Source: Tritrichomonas musculus (lineage: Eukaryota; Parabasalia; Tritrichomonadida; Tritrichomonadidae). From it: DNA of 64,000 nt. The notes under the pieces are model-generated. The model was given only the letters and a program-made list of their open reading frames with translations. It was not told where the DNA came from and searched no databases. The DNA lies in assembly GCA_039105265.1 (NCBI GenBank), contig JAPFFF010000008.1, positions 3,100,001 through 3,164,000 on the forward strand, given 5' to 3'. A program made the position numbers and the translations under genes. This document shows positions 21,656 through 31,767 of the stretch, piece after piece. The stretch's first letter is position 1; the number at the start of each line of letters is the position of its first letter.

Positions 21656-22322
21656 AAATCTCTCAAATGGTCCACTTTTTGAACTTTGTTCCTTTAAATT
21701 TCTCCAAAAATTCCTTTTGGTCGGATACTCTCAAAAAGTTAAAAAATTGAATTAAAAAAGATAAAATTATAAAAAAATTAAAATTTTTATTAAATTTATA
21801 AGATATCACTGATTTGGAGACCTGCTTTATCTTGGTCTCGATCAAAATATAATAAATATGCCTCACTTTGCCACCTTCCGTTGCAATTGATTTTTCAGAG
21901 AAATCGTTAGATTCTTGAGTTGCGTTATTTTGGTTGTAATTTGGCGGTTGTTGAAAAGGCGGTTGGTAATAATTCATTGGAAATTGCGGCTGTTGTACAG
22001 GAAAATTATTGTTAATCGTTTGATTTTGGAATTGAAAGTTAAAAAAATTGGTTGGCTGATTTGAATAAGTAGAAACGCCAATTCCATTATTTTGAGGATG
22101 TTGAAATACAGGATTTGTATTTTGAAGTGCATTGTAATTTCGTCCAAACATAGCTTTAAATTTTTGAAAATCAATAAATGGTTCAAGATTTTTATTGAAA
22201 AAGTCATTTTTCAGATCAGGATTGATTCAATTTTTTATCTTTTTGAGAGTACCCGACCAAAAAGGAATTTTAGGAGAAATTTTAAAAGGAACGTTCAAAA
22301 AGTGGACACATTTGAGAGATTT
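21656..22322. mobile_element. element with ~97-bp terminal inverted repeats carrying gene-like DNA
   Basis: The left arm 21656-21752 and right arm 22225-22322 are inverted copies along nearly their whole length. Both begin AAATCTCTCAAATG at the outer edge and contain CACTTTTTGAAC and TACTCTCAAAAAG. Long arms around host-like coding sequence resemble Mutator-like (Pack-MULE) elements. No 9-bp duplication could be identified, so the superfamily is inferred. A further hairpin (GCACTTTTTGAGAGC paired with GCTCTCAAAAAGTGC, about 22338-22374) lies just outside the right arm. Confidence 0.65.
21800..22222 (-). pseudogene. captured fragment of a Q/N/P-rich host-type gene
   Basis: Between the two long arms the minus strand reads as continuous protein-like sequence. 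It starts just inside the right arm (NPDLKNDFFNKN, then FGRNYNALQNTNPVF) and continues through a Gln/Asn/Pro-rich tract (PPFQQPPNYNQNN) to SIATEGGK, after which it drifts into AT-rich sequence and the left arm. An ATG lies at 22149-22151, but the coding character begins about 25 codons upstream of it. This points to an internal piece of a gene rather than a complete one. I recognise no family; prion-like Q/N/P tracts occur in RNA-binding and endocytic proteins. Confidence 0.5.
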
Positions 22323-23900
22323 GCACATTCCTCTCAGCACTTTTTGAGAGCTTCGCTCTCAAAAAGTGCTCCGAGGAATTTCCAAAATCTTCGAGAATAA
22401 AATTGAGAATGTAGTAAATAATAATTGAGAGTCGTAATATTTATATTCATATCTTAATATGTAATTTATTATTTTATTATATTATAACAATTATATGATA
22501 TATATAAAATATATAACAATTATATATTAATAATATAATTTTAATATACTTTTTTTATTGAATTTGGCCCATTTTCATTTTCTCAATTTTTTTTTGGGCC
22601 AATTTAAGTGGAAACTATATCATACATTAATAATTGAATAATAACAAACGAGACACATTTTTTTAAATAGTATAAAAATGATTTTTATCATGTTTTTATT
22701 ACTTTTTTTCTTCTAAATAATAGATTTTTCTATCAATTGCATAATTTCTATAGTTTACATATTTTTATATTTTTTTCAGTGGTTTATATTTTTCTACCTC
22801 AGAAAAAAAATCATATATCACCACAGGTCGGCCCCGTGGACGAAAATAAAAAATAATTATATCATTATAATGCTCATAAAAAATAATTAATATATACAAA
22901 TTTTGGTGCGAATCTAAATCACTTCACCCTGTCCGCACCTCTATCAAGATAAATTGAAAAACTATGTAGTCCTTCAATATGAACAATGAATCAATTATTC
23001 ATTAAAAATTCGAATCTATGAATTTTAATAATTAACTTGACAGAGCAATTTTTGGGATTTTGGATATATTTATAAAAAAATGATATCAAATTTTATTTCC
23101 TTACGATAAAAACTTCATCTGATTTTTTTATATGTATAAAACATTTCAAAGTGAATATGTGTATAGATATTTTTTTAAAAAAGTTAATATTCATATGTTC
23201 AAAACTACGATTTCAAGTCTAAAATTTTGAAAGATCATTCAATTTTCTGAACATTCGTTTATTAATAAAAATTTTTATTCTAAAAGCAAGAGACTGCAAA
23301 GCTGCTAAATATGATGTTAGGCAAGATTAAAATCAGGACAGTGAATAGGAATATGCCAATTTTTTCGCAAAACTGCTATGATTATATTAACGATGTATAA
23401 GTAGATAAGTATTATGAAGGAGCAAGAGTAATATTTCTAAAATTGCTGAAAAAGTATTCATAAATAGCTGGAAAACCGTTGACTATTAGTTAATTGATTC
23501 GAAAATCATAATCAACGAATAGTGTAAAATCTGGCATGTAATGGAAGTCAAGTTGTTATATGCATCTATACAAATATTAACCACTGGTTTTTGTCCGTAT
23601 TTTATTTTAAGTATTGTTTCAAATTTGTTGGAATAAAGCCATGTAAAATGAAATTGACCAATAATGATTAATTTTGTATCGATCATGATTCAAAAATATT
23701 GAAAAAATCTATTTAAAATTTTTGAAAGTATTGTCATAATCAATTCAATTTTTAAAATCATAATTTCTTATTTATAAAATTATAAAATTATTATATATTA
23801 TATTTATATATTTTAAAAAATTTTTTATATAATATAATTCGATAATTTTACTAAAAAATCACTTTTTAATGAGAAAAACTCATTCATACTGCACCCTTAA

Positions 23901-24660
23901 AAGAGGGTTTTATATAAAATTGCCGTATATTCAAAAAGTTACTGATATAAAAAAAAATAAACTCTCTGAAAATTTTTTTTTTGTGATTACTTATAGAAAA
24001 TTTGAATTCGTTTATCTATTTCGAAAGATGCTAAGCCAGGATCTTAAAATAAACTTGATATTCACATAATATACATCTTCTTATAGAATATAGCTAAATC
24101 AAAATTCCAAATGGTAGGGCCAATTTTGCTGTAGCAATTTTCATTCAATTTTTCACTTTTTAAATTGAATATTCATAAAAAATAAAAAAAAATTCAATGG
24201 TACTTGTAAATTTTATTCAATATTTTTGTCCGTTTGAAAATAAAATAATAATATTTTATAAAATATCTAAATAAATTTAAATTAAAACATAATAACACTA
24301 ATGTACTATATATATATATATTATTTTAATCAATTAATCAAAATAAATCTTCTTTAAATCATTATTCTTTATAAAACTTTAATTTCTTTTTTGTGGTTTT
24401 TAAAGAGACAATAGAAATATAAATAACTTATTAAAAATAAAATAAAACTTATTAAAATATAAATTTTGATATATTAATTAAAAAAATAACATTAATTTTA
24501 GCTAAATATGATAAAAATTGAAGTACTTATTAAGATATAATTGATTTAAATTTTATTTAATTGAATAGATTTCTATAACAAATGAAAGTTCTACTTTCAT
24601 AGAATATATTCAATTTGTTATTTACAATTTATTCAAATTAACAAATATTGAAATAATTAA
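23901..24660. other. upstream region of the cyclase-like gene
   Basis: AT-rich spacer with no gene. TCAAAAAGT occurs at about 23930 just inside its left edge. A short inverted pair around 24580-24615 (GAAAGTTCTACTTTC) forms a small hairpin. Otherwise I see nothing. Confidence 0.3.
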
Positions 24661-24669
24661 ACTTTTTGA
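24661..24669 (+). promoter_or_regulatory. ACTTTTTGA motif upstream of the cyclase-like gene
   Basis: An exact ACTTTTTGA lies 36 bp before the ATG at 24705. Trichomonad 5' leaders are known to be very short, so this position would be core-promoter distance. The motif recurs in other spacers of this window. Its function is inferred from position only. Confidence 0.3.
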
Positions 24670-24704
24670 ATTGAAATAATAACGATTTAAAAATTCTCTT
24701 AATA

Positions 24705-27700
24705 ATGAAGGAATCATCGTCTGCAGAAGGAGAAAGTAGTAATGATCATGGCCTTAACATGAATCGTCTCAACAACATCACAAATGATGTAAAGACATTC
24801 GATGATTCAAATTCAACTCAGAACCAGAAAAAAGATTTAATCGATCTCAAAACGTATAATGGAACCTTAATGCTTCTTTTTAATGAAATGGCACAAACTA
24901 ACATACACTATAAAGTTTATTGGTTTTTTCAATACTTTGTACCAATAGTTCAACTTCTCTTCCTTATTATTTCACCGTTTATACCAATTTTATGGGATTC
25001 TGAAAATAAAATCGGAGATGTAATTCGAAATTTATCATGCGCGTTATCATTTTCACCTCATTCATATACCAATACGTTTGATCTAATCGGAAGTATTGTT
25101 ATTTCAATAATTTATATAATTATTGGTATTTGGTTTTGCGCTCTACCAGCGATATACTTAGTCACGAGAAACTATCCTAAGCCAGTTTTATATATATCAG
25201 TTTTCTTTTCACAAATTGTTTTCCCATTACTTTTAATACCATTTTCAGCTCACGTTGGCCTTGTATTTACATCAATTTCCAATGATATTTCTGGTGGTAA
25301 AATTTTTGTTATTATATTTCTAGTCGTCATCTTTGTCTTAGTTTTAATTGGCCATACTTTTTTGTCTTCGATGAACGCTTTCCTTATATCTCCAAATCCA
25401 TCACCTATTGCGTCATACAAAGGAATTCATCCAGCTCTAGTTTTAACATGCTCAGCATTATATATTGTATTATCTAATCTTGCACTTAAATTTGCGAAAT
25501 GGATGACTGTTTTTATCATTGTACTTCACATTTTATGCAATGTTTATTTCATTTTCGACACTTTCTCTTTTCCATTTGTTCGCTTAGGGACACATGTTTT
25601 TGCCACATCATTATATACGGCAACAATTGTCGGACATATTTTGAACATTCCTGTTATTTGCAATGTAAAAGTTCCAGAAATCATAACAATTGTTGTTTCA
25701 TATGGTGTATTCATAATTGGTCTCATAGCATATTATTTTGTTTTTAATAGCACATACAAAAAGATTGTTGGAATTCTCTCATATACAGAAACACAAACAG
25801 ACAATGACAAACGTGAATATTACGACTCTTTGAATATCTCAAGTAGCTGGCAATTTGATAGAATGTGCAGAATTGGAATGAGTTCCCTTTCGCCACTTTT
25901 CATTGATTGGACCTTTCCAATTTACGCAGGAGAGATGACAGCAAGCATACCTAGCATGATGTATACCGCTCTTTATGTCACTTTTTTCCCAGGCGAGCAA
26001 CAAGCTGCAAAATACTTCATCGACCAAATATCCAAACAATCACAGACATCTTTTCGCGATAGATTCATCATTTACAGAATCAAAGTTACTTACCTTCGTC
26101 GCTTTAGTTCTAACTCAGAAGAGTCTACTGCCGATTACGCTCTTGCTTTGAAGGAGTCCGATTCAACCCTCTCAATCATTCGTAAGTTTTGGCTGAAAAT
26201 TTCAGCTGATCCAAATTCAATTGAAATGCGTGAACTCGAGTCACTTGGAAAGAGAATCAACTCAGCAAAGAGAAAGTGGAAAAATGGACTTGAAACTTAT
26301 CCAAACGATCCGAGGTTTTCGAGTGGATATTCCCACTTTTTGTTAGAATGTTTGGTCGACCCTGAAAATGGCGTTTTTATGAAACTGAAAAGCGCCCATT
26401 TACGAAAAGGTTTTAATTCTGAAATTGACCCAATCTTTCGTGCATTCGCAATTGCCCGACCATTCATATTTCATGAAAAATTATGTGATAAAAAAGGTAA
26501 TATTAAGAGAAATGCATTCGAAATTACTAATGGAACTACTGTTACTATAACAGCAACAGCACTTGAAAAATTACAAGAGGATGTCGATTCTGGCGCAGTT
26601 GATAAGATGATTTCTGATCTATATCATTGGCCAAATCTTAGAAAGTCATTCAAAAGAGCAACTTCACACTATAAGCCACGAATGATTGCTGTTGCTTATG
26701 CATTGAATATATTCACTTTCATTGCTGCAATTGTATCTATTGTAATATTGTTTGTCAAAATTATACCAATATTCAATGATACCAAAGAATATTTCGGCCG
26801 AATTGAATCAGCAATGATATTACGATCAAAAATAGCACTTGGCAGATGCGCTATGATGCTTCATTGGGCAAGTTCTATAGGTATTTCCTTTACTGAACAG
26901 AACTATAAAGATGAGTTCCAAGATCAATCTATTCTTGATGAATATATGACCCTTCGATACTATGATATAGAGAAACAAGTTGCAGAAGCTATGAATTATA
27001 TTATTCTTTCATACTTAGATTTCGCTAAATCATTCAGCAAATTCATGGCGAAATCATCCAATACAACATACGACGTTCTAGTTTTTAGTATGAAAGTCGT
27101 TGATAGAGATATATGCAGTACTTCAGGCGAGGTTATCGATCATGAAAGATTATCATTGAAAAATGCAATTATTTTACTTATTTATACTTATTATCAGTCA
27201 GCATATGGCGATTTAGACTACACAAAATTCATGACTGGCCAATTGTTTTGTCAAGTGGACACATTATTGAGATCAATTCCACTTTCAATTGATAATGGCG
27301 TTGAATTTACTCGTTTTTCACTTTTAGATACGTTAGACAGAAACAAAAAATCACTCAAGCAATTTACTGCAATCTATGTTGTATTAATTATTGTGTTTTG
27401 TGTTTTACTTAACTTTTCTCTTATCGTTTATTATATTGATGCTAAAGTTATCTTTGGTTCTTTGAAATCACTTGATCAAACAGCTGCTGCTCAAGGTGCA
27501 AATCCAGTATTAATAACTGCGGAGCAAGAAGATAATAATAATGCAGTATATGCAACGGAAAGAATAGCAACGTTTGATATTGTAATGATTGTTATGAACG
27601 TCGTATTTACAATTATTATGCTTATTGTCATTATCGTATTTTTCACAACTACATTAGACACAAACGATAAGACATTAGATTTCATTGATTGGCTAATTTC

Positions 27701-29813
27701 AGGTTCAAAACGACTTTCGCTTGCATATCAAGGTATAGCACAGCTTTTTGAATCTTTGATTCTCAAAGAATCGCCCATAAAACCAAAATTCACCAATTTT
27801 TCAGCAGCATATGCAGTTGCAAATGATCTTCTTTCGAATTTATGGCAAACAGAAATCGAATTCTTCAATGGCGAAGCTGGCATTAAAGGTAGCTTTACTG
27901 ATATAGATGACCTTCATACAAGTGATCAATGCAAAGCAGCATCATCATCCGAAAAGAGACATGATTTTTATCACTGCCTAGGACTTGATCAACTTCTTTC
28001 AACTTTTATTATGTATGGCCAAAATACTGTTAATACAACGAAATTTAATGATTCTGACATTCTTAACTTTTTCCACATGGGATCATGCGAGGTATCAGAA
28101 AGGCTTGAGAAATCAGAAGTTTTGGTTAGAGATCATATGTATTCCAAAATTAGCCAACAAACTACAATTAATATTATCATGCTGATCATAATTCTCTTAT
28201 CTTTAATTGGCCTTATTATATGTGTTCGAGAAAACGCAAAGAGGCTTCAATTAATCATTAAGGCAGCACTCATCCTTTTGAGAAGAATTCCTCCACCAGC
28301 AGTTGCAAATTGCAAGCAGCTTAAAGACATTTTAATTGGATCAATTAGTAGTTCTGATGATTCAGATATGATGGCACAACAAGTCATTTTTGATTCACTT
28401 CCAACTGCTGTTCTTGCAATTGCTCGTGATGGAACAATTGAAGCTATGAATGAAAAAGCTAAGAAACTTTTCGGATTTATTACTGGCCAAATAGTTGGTC
28501 AAAAACTTGACTGCCTTATTCATAATGTAGACGAAAACGAACTTGATGGAAATGACCAAATTTCAGAAGAAGATGCTGGAGCAATTCGTCTTTATCATAT
28601 GCTATTAAATGTTCAAGAAGAAGAAATAAAACTTGAAGAAGTTTCAAATGATAATCGCAGCACGATGGCAAATAACTTAAACTCCAAAGCCAATATTAAT
28701 GCTAGTTCTAAAGCTAACATAAATATCAATCCAGCTGCTCCAAACAAAGATCCAAACAGAGAAACCAAAGAAAATGATACAAAAGTTACAAGCTCAACTC
28801 TACCAATGTTTGTTAATTGCCACTGTTCTGATGATTCTAATGTCCGTTGCGAAGCTTCTTTGTTCCCAATTGAAGATTACAATGGTGTTCGAAATAATTT
28901 CATTCTTTTCTTGGGCGAAACCAAAGAAGACTTGTCAATGGAAGCCAAATTGAAAGAAGCTACAGAAGAAGTGACAAAATTAAAGAATCAATTGATTCCA
29001 AGTGACGTTCAAGGCTTCATTCGAGGTGACAGAAAAGATTTTTCATTTTTGTCAAAAACAGTCACAGTTGTAGCTATTCAAATTTACGGTTTCTTTGAAT
29101 CAATCAAGAAAATAGGTTATCAGACATTTTTGTCAAAAGTAGAGAAACTTTTCGTCCATCTAGAAAACGGTTGTGTTCAATTTCCACCTATGATGAAGCA
29201 AAGACAATTTTCTGACACTTTTATAGCATTAGGCGGTTTGTTTAATGTTACTGATGACGCATCTGTTCATGCTCAGGCTGCTATTCAATATGCAACTAAA
29301 ATGATTGAAGTTACAATCGATCAAGATAATAAATTCGATTTCGATTTCCGTATTCAGGTCGGCATTTCAACAGGCGGACCTCTTATTTGTGGACTTGTTG
29401 GTGAAGATATCAAAGAATTCGACGCAGCAGGACCGTTGATTACTGAAGCAATTACTCTAGCTGAAAATTCAGCTCCTTGCAGAATTCTTGTTACTCAATC
29501 AACTAAAGATTTGCTACCTGATAATTCATTCGAACCTGGAGTTCATGTTGAAGGCTGTGCCCAAACATATTACGTTCCATCCTTTGTAGATTCTAAAATA
29601 ACATTGGTTTCATCAATGTCTTTATTAAATATATCAAGAATGAATATAGGAGCAAAAGTTTCAGATTCAATAAAAACTACTTCAAGTTTGCTAGCTCAAC
29701 CAATTCTTGAAGATGAGAATGCTCATGAAGAGGTAGAAGTTGAATTTGAAGAAAATAATGAAGGAAAACAGAATGATGATCAACAATCAAAACCTCCTGA
29801 AGAATTTGCTTAA
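24705..29813 (+). CDS. polytopic PAS / nucleotide-cyclase-homology protein
   Basis: A 1702-aa protein from a clear ATG. A Ser/Asn-rich N-terminus is followed by about eight membrane helices (residues ~65-350), a ~340-residue soluble region, a helix near 665-690 and three more near 895-1170, so about 12 in all. A PAS-like domain lies at about 1225-1285 (FDSLPTAVLAIARDGTIEAM). A low-complexity linker follows, then a class III cyclase-homology domain at about 1445-1640 with VGISTGGPLICGLVG. This architecture is typical of the large adenylate/guanylate cyclase family of trichomonads, thought to make cyclic nucleotides at membranes. The catalytic site looks altered. The first metal-binding Asp (canonical FxDIxGF) is Gln1459 in VAIQIYGF, the second (Asp1504 in QFSDTF) is kept, and the transition-state Asn region reads FDAAGPLITEA instead of the usual WGxxVNxAxR. 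It could be a non-catalytic partner or sensor, or act only in a heterodimer. Confidence 0.88.
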   Translation: MKESSSAEGESSNDHGLNMNRLNNITNDVKTFDDSNSTQNQKKDLIDLKTYNGTLMLLFNEMAQTNIHYKVYWFFQYFVPIVQLLFLIISPFIPILWDSENKIGDVIRNLSCALSFSPHSYTNTFDLIGSIVISIIYIIIGIWFCALPAIYLVTRNYPKPVLYISVFFSQIVFPLLLIPFSAHVGLVFTSISNDISGGKIFVIIFLVVIFVLVLIGHTFLSSMNAFLISPNPSPIASYKGIHPALVLTCSALYIVLSNLALKFAKWMTVFIIVLHILCNVYFIFDTFSFPFVRLGTHVFATSLYTATIVGHILNIPVICNVKVPEIITIVVSYGVFIIGLIAYYFVFNSTYKKIVGILSYTETQTDNDKREYYDSLNISSSWQFDRMCRIGMSSLSPLFIDWTFPIYAGEMTASIPSMMYTALYVTFFPGEQQAAKYFIDQISKQSQTSFRDRFIIYRIKVTYLRRFSSNSEESTADYALALKESDSTLSIIRKFWLKISADPNSIEMRELESLGKRINSAKRKWKNGLETYPNDPRFSSGYSHFLLECLVDPENGVFMKLKSAHLRKGFNSEIDPIFRAFAIARPFIFHEKLCDKKGNIKRNAFEITNGTTVTITATALEKLQEDVDSGAVDKMISDLYHWPNLRKSFKRATSHYKPRMIAVAYALNIFTFIAAIVSIVILFVKIIPIFNDTKEYFGRIESAMILRSKIALGRCAMMLHWASSIGISFTEQNYKDEFQDQSILDEYMTLRYYDIEKQVAEAMNYIILSYLDFAKSFSKFMAKSSNTTYDVLVFSMKVVDRDICSTSGEVIDHERLSLKNAIILLIYTYYQSAYGDLDYTKFMTGQLFCQVDTLLRSIPLSIDNGVEFTRFSLLDTLDRNKKSLKQFTAIYVVLIIVFCVLLNFSLIVYYIDAKVIFGSLKSLDQTAAAQGANPVLITAEQEDNNNAVYATERIATFDIVMIVMNVVFTIIMLIVIIVFFTTTLDTNDKTLDFIDWLISGSKRLSLAYQGIAQLFESLILKESPIKPKFTNFSAAYAVANDLLSNLWQTEIEFFNGEAGIKGSFTDIDDLHTSDQCKAASSSEKRHDFYHCLGLDQLLSTFIMYGQNTVNTTKFNDSDILNFFHMGSCEVSERLEKSEVLVRDHMYSKISQQTTINIIMLIIILLSLIGLIICVRENAKRLQLIIKAALILLRRIPPPAVANCKQLKDILIGSISSSDDSDMMAQQVIFDSLPTAVLAIARDGTIEAMNEKAKKLFGFITGQIVGQKLDCLIHNVDENELDGNDQISEEDAGAIRLYHMLLNVQEEEIKLEEVSNDNRSTMANNLNSKANINASSKANININPAAPNKDPNRETKENDTKVTSSTLPMFVNCHCSDDSNVRCEASLFPIEDYNGVRNNFILFLGETKEDLSMEAKLKEATEEVTKLKNQLIPSDVQGFIRGDRKDFSFLSKTVTVVAIQIYGFFESIKKIGYQTFLSKVEKLFVHLENGCVQFPPMMKQRQFSDTFIALGGLFNVTDDASVHAQAAIQYATKMIEVTIDQDNKFDFDFRIQVGISTGGPLICGLVGEDIKEFDAAGPLITEAITLAENSAPCRILVTQSTKDLLPDNSFEPGVHVEGCAQTYYVPSFVDSKITLVSSMSLLNISRMNIGAKVSDSIKTTSSLLAQPILEDENAHEEVEVEFEENNEGKQNDDQQSKPPEEFA

Positions 29814-29960
29814 ATGATAATCATTATTGTTATATAAAAAATCAAATAATTTTAATTTCTATATAAATTTTTCTTATATAAGAAAAAGTTTGGATTCGAT
29901 AAAAAATCTAACAAAAAGTTATTTTATATTTAAAGGGGGTTCGTATTTTGTGAGCATTTG

Positions 29961-31499
29961 ATGATTGAATTCTCGGTTCAAATTCAATTTGGTGATATCA
30001 AAAAAAAAATGAGTTCTCCTTTGACAAAAGTAACTTTTTATCAATTAGTCCCTGGACTACAAGCAGTGTGCTCGGAACTCGAAAAACAAGCAAGAGTTGC
30101 AGTTGTTCACAAATGCAAATTCCAGTTATCTTGTATTCAATTCCGCCAATTTGTAAATCAGTTTTCAATAACAGCATCTGATTTAGAAGAATGCGTAAAT
30201 GTTAACCAAATTGGCGCATACAAATATATAATTCAAGCTGTTAGAGAATATATTCGTTTATTTTATCAACACGATACCAATAACTGGATCAACTCAGTAA
30301 TCAGTAACAATTGTTCTTATGTTGCTTCTGATTTGTGCGGTTTGGCAACACATTTAAGAGAATGTGCAGCATATCTTGACAAAGAAGCATCTAACATTTT
30401 TGATGCTACTTCAAACAAATGGTTACAATGCCAAATTTTAGATCTTAAAGAAATTAAATATTCATTATCACAATATAAATCTAGTTCTACTTCATCTGAT
30501 ATTGTGAAATCTAGAACAAATTCAATTGATGCATTTTTAAATGAATACAGCTCAAGTTTCAAACCAGATGAAGTTGAAAAAGTTGAAAATAATTCACCAA
30601 TTCCAATTTATTATCAAGATAAAATAATTAAACAAGAAGATCTTGAGTTTATTAAAGAAGTTGGTTCTGGAGCTACTTGTGTTGTTTATTATGGCATTTA
30701 TCATCTTACAAAAGCTGAAGTTGCTATTAAAAAATTAAAATTTCAGAAACTTACAAAAAAGACTTTGAAAAATTATCAAGACGAACTTTCAGTTTTAATT
30801 ACAGCAAATCATCCATGTCTCCTTCGTTTTATTGGAGCTACGGATGTTCCTCCATATATTATTGCTACAGATTGGATGCCAGGAAATTCGTTATACGATG
30901 ATCTACATAAACACCATAAACTTGATAAAACAAAACTCACAATTGCTGCATTTGATATTGCACGTGGAATGCGTTTTCTTCACAAAAGAAATATTATTCA
31001 TAGAGATTTAAAATCACTAAACGTTCTTCTTGACCAAAATGGCTATGCAAAAGTTTGTGATTTCGGTTTATCTACATATGCAGGAAAAGGACAATTTTTA
31101 ACTAAAAGCTTAGGCACACCATATTGGATGGCCCCAGAACTTTTATCAACTGACACAGCTTATGATAATAAAGTCGATGTTTATGCATATGCAATTGTTT
31201 TGTGGGAAATAGTCACAACAAAATCACCTTATCAAGGAATTAGCCCTGCTCAAATTATTGCCCAAGTTTTGGCAAATGATAAACGTCCTCCAGTACCAAC
31301 TAATTGCAATGATGAATTTAAAGATCTCATTCAAAAATGTTGGGCTCGTGATCCAGAAACCAGGCCGTCATTTAATCAAGTTATTAAATTGTTTAGCGAG
31401 AGAGACATATTAATTAATGGCGCTGATGCTGATGAAGTTAGAGAATATATAACAAATGCTATGAAGAAACCAGAGGAGCAAGGGTATAGCGATGATTAA
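29961..31499 (+). CDS. TKL-type protein kinase
   Basis: A 512-aa protein from the ATG at 29961. An alternative ATG at 30009 follows an A-run and would give MSSPLTKV, which resembles the start of related trichomonad kinases. The N-terminal ~200 residues are helical and rich in Cys and Gln, followed by a Ser/Thr-rich linker. The kinase domain spans about 230-490. The glycine loop is GSGATCVVYYG, the ATP-anchoring lysine is Lys257 in VAIKKLK, the catalytic loop HRDLKSLNVLL has Asp349, DFGLS has Asp367, and GTPYWMAPE and CWARDPETRPSF follow. All catalytic residues are present, so it should be active. The WMAPE and DLKSLNVLL forms mark it as tyrosine-kinase-like (RAF/MLK style) with Ser/Thr specificity. 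It is codirectional with the cyclase-like gene and about 150 bp downstream of it, which may be coincidence. Confidence 0.93.
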   Translation: MIEFSVQIQFGDIKKKMSSPLTKVTFYQLVPGLQAVCSELEKQARVAVVHKCKFQLSCIQFRQFVNQFSITASDLEECVNVNQIGAYKYIIQAVREYIRLFYQHDTNNWINSVISNNCSYVASDLCGLATHLRECAAYLDKEASNIFDATSNKWLQCQILDLKEIKYSLSQYKSSSTSSDIVKSRTNSIDAFLNEYSSSFKPDEVEKVENNSPIPIYYQDKIIKQEDLEFIKEVGSGATCVVYYGIYHLTKAEVAIKKLKFQKLTKKTLKNYQDELSVLITANHPCLLRFIGATDVPPYIIATDWMPGNSLYDDLHKHHKLDKTKLTIAAFDIARGMRFLHKRNIIHRDLKSLNVLLDQNGYAKVCDFGLSTYAGKGQFLTKSLGTPYWMAPELLSTDTAYDNKVDVYAYAIVLWEIVTTKSPYQGISPAQIIAQVLANDKRPPVPTNCNDEFKDLIQKCWARDPETRPSFNQVIKLFSERDILINGADADEVREYITNAMKKPEEQGYSDD

Positions 31500-31767
31500 G
31501 ATAATTTTATTTTATTTTTTTTATTTAGAAAAAAAAATATAAATTTAAATAAATAGTGACATTTGCTTAATTTAAACTTTTGCTAGAAATACCTAAATGT
31601 CTATTTAAATAGATGAAGAAAAAAATAAGAATACATAAAAACTTAAAAATAGAAAAGCTTGATTAATCGATTAAAAGAAATAATAATAACCTTTATTATT
31701 GATCTACATGAAGAATAAACTTGGCAATTTGATTCAATTTGAAAAAATAATTTAAAACTACATATAT

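Larger units (their letters stand above)
20835..22942. mobile_element. hAT-like element (2.1 kb) nested in element B
   Basis: The inverted ends are AGAGGTGCGGACA (20835-20847) and TGTCCGCACCTCT (22930-22942), flanked by ATCAAGAA (20827-20834) and ATCAAGAT (22943-22950), an 8-bp duplication with one difference. No hAT transposase is visible. The interior hosts the long-armed element at 21656-22322. Confidence 0.75.
20170..23896. mobile_element. TTAA-flanked element B, relative of A, split by a hAT-like insertion
   Basis: The ends GGGTGTAGTATGA (20170) and TCATACTGCACCC (ending 23896) match those of element A and are flanked by TTAA at 20166-20169 and 23897-23900. Without the nested element at 20835-22942 it is about 1.6 kb. 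It shares ATTGAATGACTACATAGATC (about 20791) with element A and holds an inverted copy at about 22961-22978. It is non-autonomous; scattered short frames at 23280-23690 are not recognisable. A and B lie only about 40 bp apart. Confidence 0.75.

Noticed and set aside
24705-31499. An operon-like unit of cyclase and kinase
   Set aside because: The genes are codirectional but ~150 bp apart, and trichomonads transcribe genes singly; no evidence of a shared transcript.
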